From contig NZ_PDFK01000002.1 in the NCBI RefSeq assembly GCF_002845985.1, forward strand, positions 310,001 to 374,000: a DNA stretch of 64,000 bases, read 5' to 3'. Every line of letters begins with the position of its first letter. Position 1 is the stretch's first letter. This DNA is from Lysinibacillus fusiformis (lineage in GTDB: Bacteria > Bacillota > Bacilli > Bacillales_A > Planococcaceae). A model generated the notes under the pieces. That model did not search any database. It saw only the letters and a program-made list of their open reading frames with translations, and was not told where the DNA came from. The translations under genes were made by a program, and so were the position numbers. Shown piece by piece: positions 38,766-47,910 of the stretch.

Positions 38766-40391
38766 CTATGATATTGATTTTAATCTCATTAATTTAAAGC
38801 CTTCATAATTATTTTGAGCCACCTCATGACAATGCTTTGTATAATAATCAAATCCACCCAGATAAATTAAAAAACTGCGGGGTTTACCTTCAATATTAGC
38901 TCCCGTATACCAGGAATCACCTTTGACGTAAAGTGTTGTGTTAGCAATCTCTCGACAATGCTTGCTCCAAGCCTCCTCGGCTTCTTTATTTGGTTCCACA
39001 AGGTCAATGTCATGCTCACGCAAGTAATCGATACATTGTGCAATCCATTCTACATGCTGCTCAATAGCGATTGGCATATTCACGAGGACAGATGGACTTT
39101 CTGGACCAGTAATCATAAATAAATTAGGAAAACCTGCTGTTGTTAGTCCGAGATATGTTTGAACAGAAGCACCATCCTCCCATTTTTCCTTTAATGTCTC
39201 ACCGCTCCTTCCCCTTATATCAATTTTAAATAATGGTCCTGTCATGCCATCATAGCCTGTTGCAAAAATGATACTATCTAAATCGTAATGTTCATCCGTC
39301 GTTTGAATGCCTGTTTCTGTTATTTTTTTGATAGGTGATTCTTTTACATCCACCAGTACAACATTCTCCCTGTTGTAGGCTTCAAAATAGTCGCTATCTA
39401 AAACCTGTCTTTTCGTACCATACATATACTTCGGACATAATTTTTCTGCTACCACAGGGTCTTTCACAATTTGTCGTATTTTAGAGCGAATAAATTCTGC
39501 TGCTTTTTCATTGGATTGTTCATTTGTTAACAAATCATCATAAGTGGATGCGAAGGCAAAACCACCTTGTGCCCAAGCTTCCTCAAAAACCGCCATCCTT
39601 TTATCATCACTATCCTCCATTGCAGATTGCTGATTTTGTGCAAAAGGTGTACCTGATACAGAATTTCTCATTGACTGCTTTAAAGCTTCGAAATTTTGCT
39701 TGGTTTCTTTGATAAAGTTCTCATCATATGGATGATTACGAGCTGGAATCGTATATTGTGGTGTCCGTTGAAATACAGTAAGCTGCTCTGCTTCTTTCGC
39801 AATTACAGGTATGGCTTGAATACCACTGGAGCCTGTCCCGATAATTCCTACTCGTTTCCCTGTAAAATCAACCTTTTCATGTGGCCAATGCCCCGTGTGA
39901 TACCAATTTCCGCTAAACTGTTGCAGTCCTTGAATGTTAGGAACATTGGCAGCAGACAGACAGCCTATTCCTGTAATAAAATACTTTGCTAAAATGTGCT
40001 GTCCGTCATTTAGATAAACAATCCATTTATGACGTTCCTCATTAAAATGTGCTGCAGTGACCCTTGTATTAAATTGGATATCCGTTCGCAATTGAAAGCG
40101 ATCTGCCACGTAATTTAAATAACGTAATATTTCCGCTTGTTCTGGAAATCTAGATGTCCAAGTCCATTCTTCATACAACTCTTTTGAAAATGTATAGTTA
40201 TAATAGATGCTTTCTATATCACATCTAGCGCCCGGATAACGATTCCAATACCAAACACCGCCCACACCATCTCCAGCCTCGCATACAATGGTAGAAAAAC
40301 CTTTACTCCTCAGCTGATGTAACATATACAAGCCTGCAAAGCCAGCGCCTAAAACAACTGCATCCACCTCTTTAATTGTTTGGCTACTCAT
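38766..40391 (-). CDS. Flavin monooxygenase, Baeyer-Villiger type
   Basis: A 541-residue FAD and NADPH enzyme. The first Rossmann motif is GAGFAG (about 15-20), the Baeyer-Villiger fingerprint FxGxxxHxxxWP is visible as FSGNWYHTGHWP, and the second dinucleotide motif is GIIGTGSSGIQ. Length fits cyclohexanone/phenylacetone monooxygenases (about 540). Such enzymes insert oxygen next to a ketone to give an ester or lactone. It is the first gene of a three-gene operon with an SDR and an esterase, and divergent from a LuxR-type regulator. ATG start with GAGGGG upstream. Substrate unknown. Confidence 0.93.
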   Translation of the reverse strand: MSSQTIKEVDAVVLGAGFAGLYMLHQLRSKGFSTIVCEAGDGVGGVWYWNRYPGARCDIESIYYNYTFSKELYEEWTWTSRFPEQAEILRYLNYVADRFQLRTDIQFNTRVTAAHFNEERHKWIVYLNDGQHILAKYFITGIGCLSAANVPNIQGLQQFSGNWYHTGHWPHEKVDFTGKRVGIIGTGSSGIQAIPVIAKEAEQLTVFQRTPQYTIPARNHPYDENFIKETKQNFEALKQSMRNSVSGTPFAQNQQSAMEDSDDKRMAVFEEAWAQGGFAFASTYDDLLTNEQSNEKAAEFIRSKIRQIVKDPVVAEKLCPKYMYGTKRQVLDSDYFEAYNRENVVLVDVKESPIKKITETGIQTTDEHYDLDSIIFATGYDGMTGPLFKIDIRGRSGETLKEKWEDGASVQTYLGLTTAGFPNLFMITGPESPSVLVNMPIAIEQHVEWIAQCIDYLREHDIDLVEPNKEAEEAWSKHCREIANTTLYVKGDSWYTGANIEGKPRSFLIYLGGFDYYTKHCHEVAQNNYEGFKLMRLKSIS

Positions 40392-40483
40392 CCACTACAC
40401 CCCTCACTCCAATAAATTATTAAATACAAATACAAGAAAATACTGGATTTCCTTAGATTAAATACTACAACTTACAGAAAATA

Positions 40484-40512
40484 TTGAAAATTCCTTATTT
40501 TAAGCGTAGTAT
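40484..40512 (+). promoter_or_regulatory. Sigma-A-like promoter of the LuxR-type regulator
   Basis: A TTGAAA (40484-40489) and TAGTAT (40507-40512) are separated by exactly 17 nt, 24 nt before the start codon. The intergenic region is shared with the divergent monooxygenase operon, whose promoter must also lie here. Confidence 0.55.
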
Positions 40513-40535
40513 ATACTTAAAAAAGGGGATAGGTC

Positions 40536-41231
40536 ATGTCCAATCTTTATACCATTCAAAAACGTTTCGACACGGTACAAAGTTATGCCAATCATGAAGA
40601 GCTGTTGATACATATTTTGCAGGTATATTTAGATTCTTTTCCTATCAAAGATGCCTACTTATTAAGGTATTCTCCAATAGGCTTTGTAGCTGAAGGAATC
40701 ATTTTTTTGAATGAATCTGGAGGTAGTCATATCGGTGAAATTCGAGAGGAGATTCGTAGCTTCCCTATTATTTATGCTGCTATTGAGGATAAGAAGGCTA
40801 AATTTTGTACAGGGATGGATTATTTAAAAAATATAAGTATTAAATATTCTATTCCCTCACAAAATAATTCATTTTTAATCATTCCCATCTTCATTGGCCA
40901 ATATGTTTTCGGCTATATTTGTAGTACACAATTGGAAGAGGAAATAGCTATAAATGAAAAGCTATTGGATGACATGACAGCTTTTGGAAATGTTATTGGT
41001 CAGCTTATCATGCAAGCTAGAAATAGCAAAAAGGAAGGCCTTCTTAGCAAACGTGAGCTGGAGGTGATGAGACAGGTAGCACAGGGGGGAAGTACGAAGG
41101 AAATTGCAGATTTTATGGATTTAAGTGAATTAACTATTACCCAATATGTCAAATCCGCTATCAAAAAATTACATGCCAGAAATCGCTCTCATGCCATTAG
41201 CATTCTTTATCAAGAGGGAATTATTCTATAA
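40536..41231 (+). CDS. LuxR-family transcriptional regulator
   Basis: A 231-residue protein with a C-terminal LuxR-type helix-turn-helix (about 167-228): LLSKRELEVMRQVAQGGSTKEIADFMDLSELTITQY followed by VKSAIKKLHARNRSHA. The N-terminal 150 residues form a GAF-like alpha/beta domain (ending LLDDMTAFGNVIGQLIM), which probably binds a small ligand. No response-regulator phosphorylation aspartate context is evident. It is divergent from the monooxygenase operon, 144 bp apart, so it probably regulates that operon; the effector is unknown. Start ATG with an AGGGGAT site. Confidence 0.88.
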   Translation: MSNLYTIQKRFDTVQSYANHEELLIHILQVYLDSFPIKDAYLLRYSPIGFVAEGIIFLNESGGSHIGEIREEIRSFPIIYAAIEDKKAKFCTGMDYLKNISIKYSIPSQNNSFLIIPIFIGQYVFGYICSTQLEEEIAINEKLLDDMTAFGNVIGQLIMQARNSKKEGLLSKRELEVMRQVAQGGSTKEIADFMDLSELTITQYVKSAIKKLHARNRSHAISILYQEGIIL

Positions 41232-41239
41232 AAATTCAG

Positions 41240-41258
41240 GGGGAGCATGCTACTCCCC
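41240..41258. terminator. Hairpin between convergent regulator and trmO genes
   Basis: A 6-bp GC stem (ggggag/ctcccc, 41240-41258) lies 8 nt past the regulator stop but lacks a T-run, so terminator function is uncertain. Confidence 0.4.
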
Positions 41259-41347
41259 TCGATTACTACACCACAATGCTCTGCATCCATCGCATAGTGC
41301 AACAATATTCTTAAAAATGCTCAAATGTCTTCGCTTTAACAACTTTA

Positions 41348-41809
41348 TTACCCCCAGTAGGCCTTCATTAAATCTATTGACCACGCTGGCTGTTGAACAT
41401 CCTTTTTAGGTAAAAACTCTTTCATCACAGGCTTTATATCTAGTATAGGTGTGCCATTAATGGCATCTAGCCCTTGGACGATTAATGCTCTAGGTTTGAC
41501 CTCTAATAACTCAACGATTGTACTTCCTAATTTATTGGGTCTATTCTTACCCCTTTGCGCGAAAATGCCGACCTCGGGATAATTTTGATTATTTCTAGGA
41601 TGTCTCGCCTCATATTGGATCTGATCGTCTGTAACTTTATCAAAATAAAAAATAATTTCTAGATGAGAAAATTCTTCTATTCCTATTATGGATGCTTCCT
41701 GGATTTGGTCAGCAAGTTCAATGGTTGATATAATCTCTCCCCAATGATCATCGTGGATCATTTGCCGATTGTTATGAACTGTAGCGATTGATTGAATGGT
41801 ATATTGCAT
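41348..41809 (-). CDS. TrmO/TsaA-family tRNA methyltransferase
   Basis: A 153-residue protein of the TsaA/YaeB (TrmO) family, which uses S-adenosylmethionine to methylate N6-threonylcarbamoyladenosine at position 37 of some tRNAs. It shows the conserved block with RHPRNN, FAQRGKNRPNKLGSTIVELLEV and LIVQGLDAINGTPILDIKP. I place the start at the ATG 41809 with GGGAGGA 9 nt upstream; the longer frame to 41878 has no site. It is slightly shorter than many family members and lacks the extra C-terminal domain of E. coli TrmO. Single gene. Confidence 0.85.
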   Translation of the reverse strand: MQYTIQSIATVHNNRQMIHDDHWGEIISTIELADQIQEASIIGIEEFSHLEIIFYFDKVTDDQIQYEARHPRNNQNYPEVGIFAQRGKNRPNKLGSTIVELLEVKPRALIVQGLDAINGTPILDIKPVMKEFLPKKDVQQPAWSIDLMKAYWG

Positions 41810-41898
41810 GCCTATTATCCTCCCTCTTTTTGAATTGCCAATATACGTTCCTTTATTCCAGTATATACAAATGAACAAAAAAAAGATGATTAACGATG

Positions 41899-43089
41899 TT
41901 AATCACCTGACGTCCCATAGTCCTTAATGGTTACATTCACTTCACATGTAATCGGAACCTCACTAAACGTTTGATCCCAATCTTTTTTTATTTTTTGCCA
42001 TACCTTTGGATAATCTATTCTTACTTTATTGCCAAATCCAGAAACATCCGTTTGAAATTCATGTTGTGTTTTTTCTAAAACCTTCTTCACTAATCGTTCA
42101 ATCTCTTTTTCAAATACTTTCTCCGCTTTTTTCAGAAATCGATTGTCAAATGCCTTATCTGATAGGACCCAATGTTCAGAGATTCTACCTTCTGTTTGAA
42201 TTTTTAAGGTAAAAGAGATTTGATCATCTTTTATTTGTGGAATAATTTTACTTTTAGCTGAAATAATTTCATAGATAATGGGCGCCCCTGACTCCTCATC
42301 AAAGCCTTTGACTAAACCACCTTTCCCTTTGCCTGTTATCCATGCAATTCCTTCCAAGTCACTTTCATTTAAAAATCCACGCAACTTTTTAGTTTTACCT
42401 TCAATGACAGCAGCTCCTGCAAACCTTACTTCCCCATCTTCCGCTAACACATTTTGCAATAAAAAGCTCGAGTCTGAATAGAGCTTTCCTTCTAGCTTAG
42501 CAACGGTCATCGGTGGTAAAATCTTAGTCGTCCTTTCATGCCCCTCCATCATTTCTACTAATTGAAAGGCTGGAATTTTCGTTGGTTCATTCGTTTCAAG
42601 TGCCTGACTTGCCCGATTTTGAGCAATAAGGAGCTGGCCGCTAGGTCGTATTTCTAATTCTCTTAGAAAAAAATCTAGTGTTTGTTGCAGGTTGACGGTA
42701 CTAGCTAATTCTTCTCCAATGATAATCACTTTGGAATGTTCAGCAAAGGAACGTTTGTCAACTTTTAGAAGCATATTTCGTAAAGTTGGCAACACCGCAT
42801 CACCCGTTTCAGTCACATTTTTATATGCTCTTTCTGGTAATGCGCCCTCCTTCGTTCCAGAAACCGTTGTCTCTGACGTAATGAATTGATTGGTAATCGT
42901 TAGCAGCTCCCTATTTGCATATCTAGCATCTTGTTGCTCCTCAGAAGATACATCACCCGTTTCTAAATCCAATGATGTACCTACAATGAGACCTAAATCC
43001 TCAATCTCTTTACTACTCCAGCATCCAGTAAGAAGGAAGGATACAGTTATTACTAGAAGATATCGGATATATCGATGTTTCCGCTTCAT
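41899..43089 (-). CDS. Ger(x)C family spore germination lipoprotein (GerC-type)
   Basis: A 396-residue lipoprotein, signal peptide ending LLTGC (Cys23). It matches the Ger(x)C family: early CWSSKEIEDLGLIVGTSLD, and the C-terminal domain with LEKTQHEFQTDVSGFGNKVRIDYPKVWQKIKKDW. GerC subunits sit on the outer face of the spore inner membrane and form germinant receptors with the A and B subunits. Its ATG overlaps the end of the B gene by 4 nt (ATGA). It is the last gene of the receptor operon. Confidence 0.92.
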   Translation of the reverse strand: MKRKHRYIRYLLVITVSFLLTGCWSSKEIEDLGLIVGTSLDLETGDVSSEEQQDARYANRELLTITNQFITSETTVSGTKEGALPERAYKNVTETGDAVLPTLRNMLLKVDKRSFAEHSKVIIIGEELASTVNLQQTLDFFLRELEIRPSGQLLIAQNRASQALETNEPTKIPAFQLVEMMEGHERTTKILPPMTVAKLEGKLYSDSSFLLQNVLAEDGEVRFAGAAVIEGKTKKLRGFLNESDLEGIAWITGKGKGGLVKGFDEESGAPIIYEIISAKSKIIPQIKDDQISFTLKIQTEGRISEHWVLSDKAFDNRFLKKAEKVFEKEIERLVKKVLEKTQHEFQTDVSGFGNKVRIDYPKVWQKIKKDWDQTFSEVPITCEVNVTIKDYGTSGD

Positions 43090-44186
43090 GCTTTATTATT
43101 TCCTTTCCATTTTGATATAAGGAGTAAGATAATAGGTACGGCACCAAATAAAATCAATGCAGCATGACCAATCTTATCTCCAAATGTAAAAAGATCATTA
43201 ATATTTTTTGGCGTCATCGCAATAATATAAATAATAGGTAATAATCCGTATAAGAAAGGTTTCATACTTTTCTTAAAAAGTTGAGCTAATCCTAAAGCAG
43301 CCGCATAATAGGTAATCGAGAAGGTAGCAAATATTTGCATAATCCAGATGACCAGTAAAAACGACTCAAAGCGTTCAAAAATTAATCCAGGAATTTCAAA
43401 ACTTCGCATCAATTCAATCGTAGGCCATGTCCTTGTCATCACTCCTTCAATGGATAGAGCTCCAATAACCATAACAACTGTAATAACATAAAAAAGTAAA
43501 GGTATCGTTATGCCCACTAGCACAACCTTTACAGCTTTTGATTTATCTGATGGATACATAAATGCTACTATGAGCAGCATAATTTCAGGACCTAAAAATG
43601 CCAGTGTCGCTGTTTTGATCCCCTTTAACATGGGGACAACCCCCAGACCTAATACTGGTCTAAGATTATCGATCTCAAAGATTCCTAAGCTTAAAAAGGC
43701 CACGAGCAAAAAAATCACAAAGGTTATAGGGAAAATGATTTCAAACAAACGAGCAATTGTATTGATGCCACCACTAATCAAATAAATCCCTACCCACAAA
43801 AAGGGCAAAATGATAGCCCACGTAGGGGTTCCTTCTAATAAGAAGAGAGAGGTTACTTCAGCCATTATGCGAACCTCAAAGGCAGAAATAGTAAAAAAAT
43901 AGACAATTACACATACGCTTATGAATGAGCCCAACCATTTTCCTATGATGTCTTGATTGTATTGATAAAATGTTTTATCAGGATATTGTTGGCTTAGCTT
44001 GACAATAATCACACCTGCAATCATGGCAACAACTCCACCTAAAAAAACACTAATCCACACATCCGGCGTTTTTACTTTTTCTACAGATGCACGAGGTAAG
44101 GTAAGAATCCCAGTGGCAAGAATATAGTTAATAATAATAACAACTGCTTGTGACGTCGTTATTTTATCTTTCAAACTGCTGTTCAT
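43086..44186 (-). CDS. GerB-type spore germination permease (GerAB/ArcD/ProY family)
   Basis: A 366-residue integral membrane protein with about ten helices of the APC-like germination permease family (starts SQAVVIIINYILATGILTLPRAS; ends with helices before SKWKGNNKA). In germinant receptors the B subunit binds the germinant and acts as an ion or water path. It follows the A subunit gene by 21 nt and overlaps the C subunit gene by 4 nt. Confidence 0.92.
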   Translation of the reverse strand: MNSSLKDKITTSQAVVIIINYILATGILTLPRASVEKVKTPDVWISVFLGGVVAMIAGVIIVKLSQQYPDKTFYQYNQDIIGKWLGSFISVCVIVYFFTISAFEVRIMAEVTSLFLLEGTPTWAIILPFLWVGIYLISGGINTIARLFEIIFPITFVIFLLVAFLSLGIFEIDNLRPVLGLGVVPMLKGIKTATLAFLGPEIMLLIVAFMYPSDKSKAVKVVLVGITIPLLFYVITVVMVIGALSIEGVMTRTWPTIELMRSFEIPGLIFERFESFLLVIWIMQIFATFSITYYAAALGLAQLFKKSMKPFLYGLLPIIYIIAMTPKNINDLFTFGDKIGHAALILFGAVPIILLLISKWKGNNKA

Positions 44187-44207
44187 AGCTGTTTTTCTCC
44201 TTCCCTC

Positions 44208-45875
44208 TTATTCCCCTTTGCGGACAGAATCTTTTGGCTTTAACAATCTTGGACGATGTTTCATTATCCTGAACGGCATACGAACCATAAAGTCTTTCCA
44301 GTCACCTGCTCGATACGGAACAGTAGGACTAAGATATGGTACACCGAAGCTCTTTAGTTTCACTAAATGACTGCAAAGGAATAAGAAAAATAGGATGATG
44401 CCATATAGTCCAAATAAAGCAGCCGAAAACATCGAGACAAATCGCAGCATTCGTAGCGTGATGCCAGCATTATATTGGGGAATAGCAAAAGAAGAAATAG
44501 CCGTTAACGCAACAACAATAACCATAATCGGACTAACAATTCCTGCCTGTACTGCTGCTTCACCAATAACTAGCCCTCCAACAATCCCCATTGTCGGCCC
44601 AATCGGCTTCGGCAAACGAAGTCCTGCTTCTCGTAATATTTCAATGGCAACCTCCATAATGAGAGCTTCGATTAATGCTGGGAAGGGTACCCCTTGCCTT
44701 GTCCCCATCATAGACAACGCTAATTTAGTGGGGATTAACCCCTGATGAAACGACACAAAAGCAATATACAGGGATGGTCCAAATAAAGTGATACCCGCAG
44801 CAAAATAACGAAGCAAACGGATAAGAGAGCTAGGCAACCAACGTTCATAATAATCTTCTGGTGATTGCAATAACATATTAAAAGCGACTGGCACAATTAA
44901 TGCAAAGGGAGTTCCATCCAATAGAATTGCAACTCGTCCTTCCAGTAAAGCTGCGACAACACGATCAGGACGCTCGGTACTCTGTACTTGCGTAAACGGA
45001 CTAAGATAATTGTCCTCAATCAATTGCTCAATATAACCCGATTCAGCTACATCATCCAAACTGATCGATTCAATCCGTTTCCTTACCTCTTTGACGAGAT
45101 CAGGTTCCACAATTTCATCTATATAGGCTAAGACTAACTGTTTTTTTATTCGCTCCCCCACTTCCATTTCAATAATAGATAAATGTTGGTTTTCACCATG
45201 TTGCCTCAATAAAGAAGTATTGACACTTAATTTTTCCGTGAAGCCCACCCTTGGTCCACGTACCAATGCCTCAGAAACAGGCTCCTCAAGATTTCGAGTC
45301 TTTCCATGTGCGGTACCAATGATAAATACACTCGGTATACCATCAACAATTAAGACAGTAGATCCAGTTAATACTTTTCCCACAGAATTCATGACATTCG
45401 ATTCATCTATAAGATCACTCACTGGTAGAATTTCATTTGCAATTAATTGCTGTAATTCATAACCTCTTATCAACGTGGAATTTTCTGAAAGTCCATTCAT
45501 TAATGATTTTAAAATATGCTTGTCTATCAACTCTTTATCGCATAATCCTTTAAGAAAAACGATGGCTGCACGGTTACCAGTATTCCCAATGTGAAATTCT
45601 CTGAAATGGATATCCCAATTATGACCAAGCTCTTTCCTCATTTGTAAAAGATCTTCACTGTAATCACCTGTAAATTGCTCTAACGTTTTTTGAATAGGTT
45701 TATGCACCGTCTCACTTTGATCACTATATTCTTTTATATCAATCTTGCCGTTGCCCTTTTTGACAATTAAAAAACCATGAAACAATTTGAAAATCAAATA
45801 TGGAATGAAAAATGCTAAAAAGCCCTGAAAAAAAACTTGCCAATGCGGCACGTAGGAAATCATCTTTTCCCACAT
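44208..45875 (-). CDS. GerA-type spore germination receptor subunit
   Basis: A 555-residue GerA family protein: an N-terminal cytoplasmic domain preceded here by an unusual early membrane segment (about 10-35), a domain region with [17 protein letters not shown] and [26 protein letters not shown], and a C-terminal membrane half (about 320-515, e.g. [22 protein letters not shown]). I prefer the ATG at 45875 with GAGGG 8 nt upstream; a GTG at 45884 lies inside that site. First gene of a gerA-gerB-gerC operon. The germinant is unknown. Confidence 0.92.
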   Translation of the reverse strand: MWEKMISYVPHWQVFFQGFLAFFIPYLIFKLFHGFLIVKKGNGKIDIKEYSDQSETVHKPIQKTLEQFTGDYSEDLLQMRKELGHNWDIHFREFHIGNTGNRAAIVFLKGLCDKELIDKHILKSLMNGLSENSTLIRGYELQQLIANEILPVSDLIDESNVMNSVGKVLTGSTVLIVDGIPSVFIIGTAHGKTRNLEEPVSEALVRGPRVGFTEKLSVNTSLLRQHGENQHLSIIEMEVGERIKKQLVLAYIDEIVEPDLVKEVRKRIESISLDDVAESGYIEQLIEDNYLSPFTQVQSTERPDRVVAALLEGRVAILLDGTPFALIVPVAFNMLLQSPEDYYERWLPSSLIRLLRYFAAGITLFGPSLYIAFVSFHQGLIPTKLALSMMGTRQGVPFPALIEALIMEVAIEILREAGLRLPKPIGPTMGIVGGLVIGEAAVQAGIVSPIMVIVVALTAISSFAIPQYNAGITLRMLRFVSMFSAALFGLYGIILFFLFLCSHLVKLKSFGVPYLSPTVPYRAGDWKDFMVRMPFRIMKHRPRLLKPKDSVRKGE

Positions 45876-46014
45876 ATTAATCACCCTCTTTAGTACAATC
45901 GTACAGAGTATCCCTACATGTTTTTAGCATTATCTAAGCAACGGCATTTTAAACTTCTAATCCTCAACATTCTTCTCAAAACTAGACATCTGATCTTTGA
46001 TAGCCATAAAAAAA

Positions 46015-46042
46015 GCCAGCCTCAAATAATTTGAGAACTGGT
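46015..46042 (-). terminator. Minus-strand terminator without an assigned gene
   Basis: A two-part stem (ccag/ctgg outside, ctcaaat/atttgag inside, 46015-46042) is followed by seven T residues on the minus strand. It lies between the divergent gerA-type and nucleoid-associated genes, so neither uses it. A 20-codon frame ends 67 nt upstream. Confidence 0.65.
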
Positions 46043-46108
46043 ATTAATAAATGGATGCGGTATTGGATGAGTTGACTTATCTTTGCTAAGTTTTCTTCAA
46101 AACCTATT

Positions 46109-46171
46109 CTACTTATTTCTAAATCCAATTTTCTTTAACATGGCTCTTGCGTTATTAGTAGGATTTCCCAT
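46109..46171 (-). CDS. Candidate 20-residue peptide upstream of an orphan terminator
   Basis: A minus-strand ATG at 46171 opens a 20-codon frame, MGNPTNNARAMLKKIGFRNK, ending at 46109 and followed by the terminator at 46015-46042. The GAGAGGGG just upstream is only 1 nt away from the ATG, so translation is doubtful. A small RNA is an equal possibility. Confidence 0.25.
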   Translation of the reverse strand: MGNPTNNARAMLKKIGFRNK

Positions 46172-46263
46172 TCCCCTCTCATGCCTTATTTTCACCGTCA
46201 ATGTAAATCTATTAAATAGGATATGGTATACTAGCTACTATGAAAAATTAGAAGGTGAAATTT

Positions 46264-47268
46264 ATGCTAGAAGTCAGTGAAAGTAAATTAGCACAATATA
46301 GTCTGCATTTTTTGAGCGAGACGCTTATTTTAGGAGAAGAAGCCTTGTCTCAACCTGAAGTCATGCTAGAAGCAGCCTTTACACAGCTTGCATTTAGTAA
46401 AATAGATATGGAGCAGCAATATGAATTCTTCCATGAAACCAGTATTGAGCTCAATGAAGTTTTTACGTATTCCAAGACTATTTTTGAACAGAACAGTAAC
46501 TTTCTAGAACAGTCACAAAATATGGCTAGGCACTTACATAGTGTCTCACAACATCCAAACATTAAAAGCGGTGAACTGTTTATTGGTTTGTTCGAAAATT
46601 GTTTACTATTGAATGAGGCTAAGAAGGTTATTGCCATTGTCAAAATTGATGAAAAAGAAATATTTTTAGATGTTAAAAATGACCACAATCAAATGATTAT
46701 CAACGGCGTTGATGGTATTAACGTCAAGAAAATAAATAATATGGCTATCATTGTTGATATGGGACCAGATCAAGCACCTGCTGTGTTTATGAAAACGAAA
46801 CGTAAAGAAGATATTGTTTATTGGCAAGAACGATTTTTAAAAATTAAAGCAGCAGATGAACATTATCATAAAACGGATTTAGCATTAGCTGAATGTAAAA
46901 AATACATCTTAAAGGAAGAAAATTATACAAACACGGAGAAGCTGGGACTTCTGAATAAAACACTAGATTATTTTAGAAATGAAGAGGAGTTTCAAGTAAA
47001 CCATTATATCGACACCGTATTTGAGCAAGCAGATGCTAGCCAAAAAGATATCATCATCAACTCAGTCAAACCCTATGAAACAGTCATTTCGGACAGTGCT
47101 TTAGAAAAGGCTGAGAAGAAGTATAAACGTAAAATCAAACTGGATGCCAACATTGAAATACAAGTAAATATTCAACATATCGATCAAATAGATGAGCTGA
47201 TTGAAGTTGGCTATGATGAGGCAACGAATCGTAAATTCTATAAAATCTATTTCCAGGATGAACAGTAG
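46264..47268 (+). CDS. Nucleoid-associated protein (YejK/NdpA-like)
   Basis: A 334-residue cytoplasmic protein of the nucleoid-associated protein family. Consistent features are the N-terminal helical half (FLSETLILGEEALSQPEVML), the middle strand pair (GELFIGLFENCLLLNEAKKVIAIVKID), and the C-terminal half (FQVNHYIDTVFEQADASQKD, then IDELIEVGYDEATNRKFYKIYF). It probably binds DNA, but its role in Gram-positive bacteria is not well defined. The ATG at 46264 has GAAGGTGA upstream; a longer frame begins at 46255. It is divergent from the ger operon. Confidence 0.75.
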   Translation: MLEVSESKLAQYSLHFLSETLILGEEALSQPEVMLEAAFTQLAFSKIDMEQQYEFFHETSIELNEVFTYSKTIFEQNSNFLEQSQNMARHLHSVSQHPNIKSGELFIGLFENCLLLNEAKKVIAIVKIDEKEIFLDVKNDHNQMIINGVDGINVKKINNMAIIVDMGPDQAPAVFMKTKRKEDIVYWQERFLKIKAADEHYHKTDLALAECKKYILKEENYTNTEKLGLLNKTLDYFRNEEEFQVNHYIDTVFEQADASQKDIIINSVKPYETVISDSALEKAEKKYKRKIKLDANIEIQVNIQHIDQIDELIEVGYDEATNRKFYKIYFQDEQ

Positions 47269-47335
47269 AAAAGGCATTCACTTTTTATGAAAGCTGATTT
47301 AACATAAACAGATAAAAAATAATGATTCCCATTTC

Positions 47336-47437
47336 AGACTACCCGCTTTCCTGTGGATTGGCGTTAAGCTACTTCCTTCGCTATCTCTACGTGCAGGGTC
47401 TCAAAAAGGCTCGCTTACCCACTGGAATCGGTAGACT
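47336..47437. repeat. 100-bp inverted repeat element, copy C (degenerate)
   Basis: Ends agactacc (47336-47343) and ggtagact (47430-47437) form a perfect 8-bp stem. The interior matches copy A block by block: CGCTTTCCTGTGG, AGCT-CTTCCT-CGCTA, GTGCAGGG, CTCGC and CCCAC-GGA. It is in the same orientation as copy A, about 11.6 kb away. Confidence 0.72.
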
Positions 47438-47910
47438 TTCACTATAGTCAGTAGTAGTGGAACATTTTAAACATTAGAATTCAATTGATGTTCATCAGAA
47501 AGTGCTCCTAAAGCTAACAATTAGGAGCACAAAGCTAAAACCATCATACTCTGCACTAATGCCTTCGTTACTCGTGCAATTCCAAGGACGTACTCGGTCG
47601 TAACGGAAAACGCTCCTCTCCTTGCAGAATAGTAACGTTCAGTTCTCTTTCTCCCTATAGAAAACACTTTCGTCATGTCCTTGTACATATACTCCTTCCT
47701 TCAATCTAAATAAGACCCAATCTTTTGTGTAAGTTGTACTGTAAATAATGGCTATTTTTCAAAGCAATCGGGTACTAAAAAAGAGAGGGCATGTCTTGAA
47801 CTCCGCTCTTTTGATTTCTTTAAAAATTTTTAAAAAAGATAAAACCTTTTCAATTGGTAAAACGTCTAATTATTGGTAACACAAGTTAACCTAAAGGAGA
47901 ATTGATAAAC
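47438..47910. other. Intergenic region after repeat copy C
   Basis: About 470 bp without a credible gene. A perfect 9-bp hairpin gtgctccta/taggagcac lies at 47502-47530, without a T-run. The last 150 bp should contain the promoter of the secreted protein at 47911. Confidence 0.4.

Noticed and set aside
46083-46280. Plus-strand hydrophobic 65-codon frame before the nucleoid-associated gene
   Set aside because: Overlaps that gene's start and lies over the likely promoter; no ribosome-binding site.
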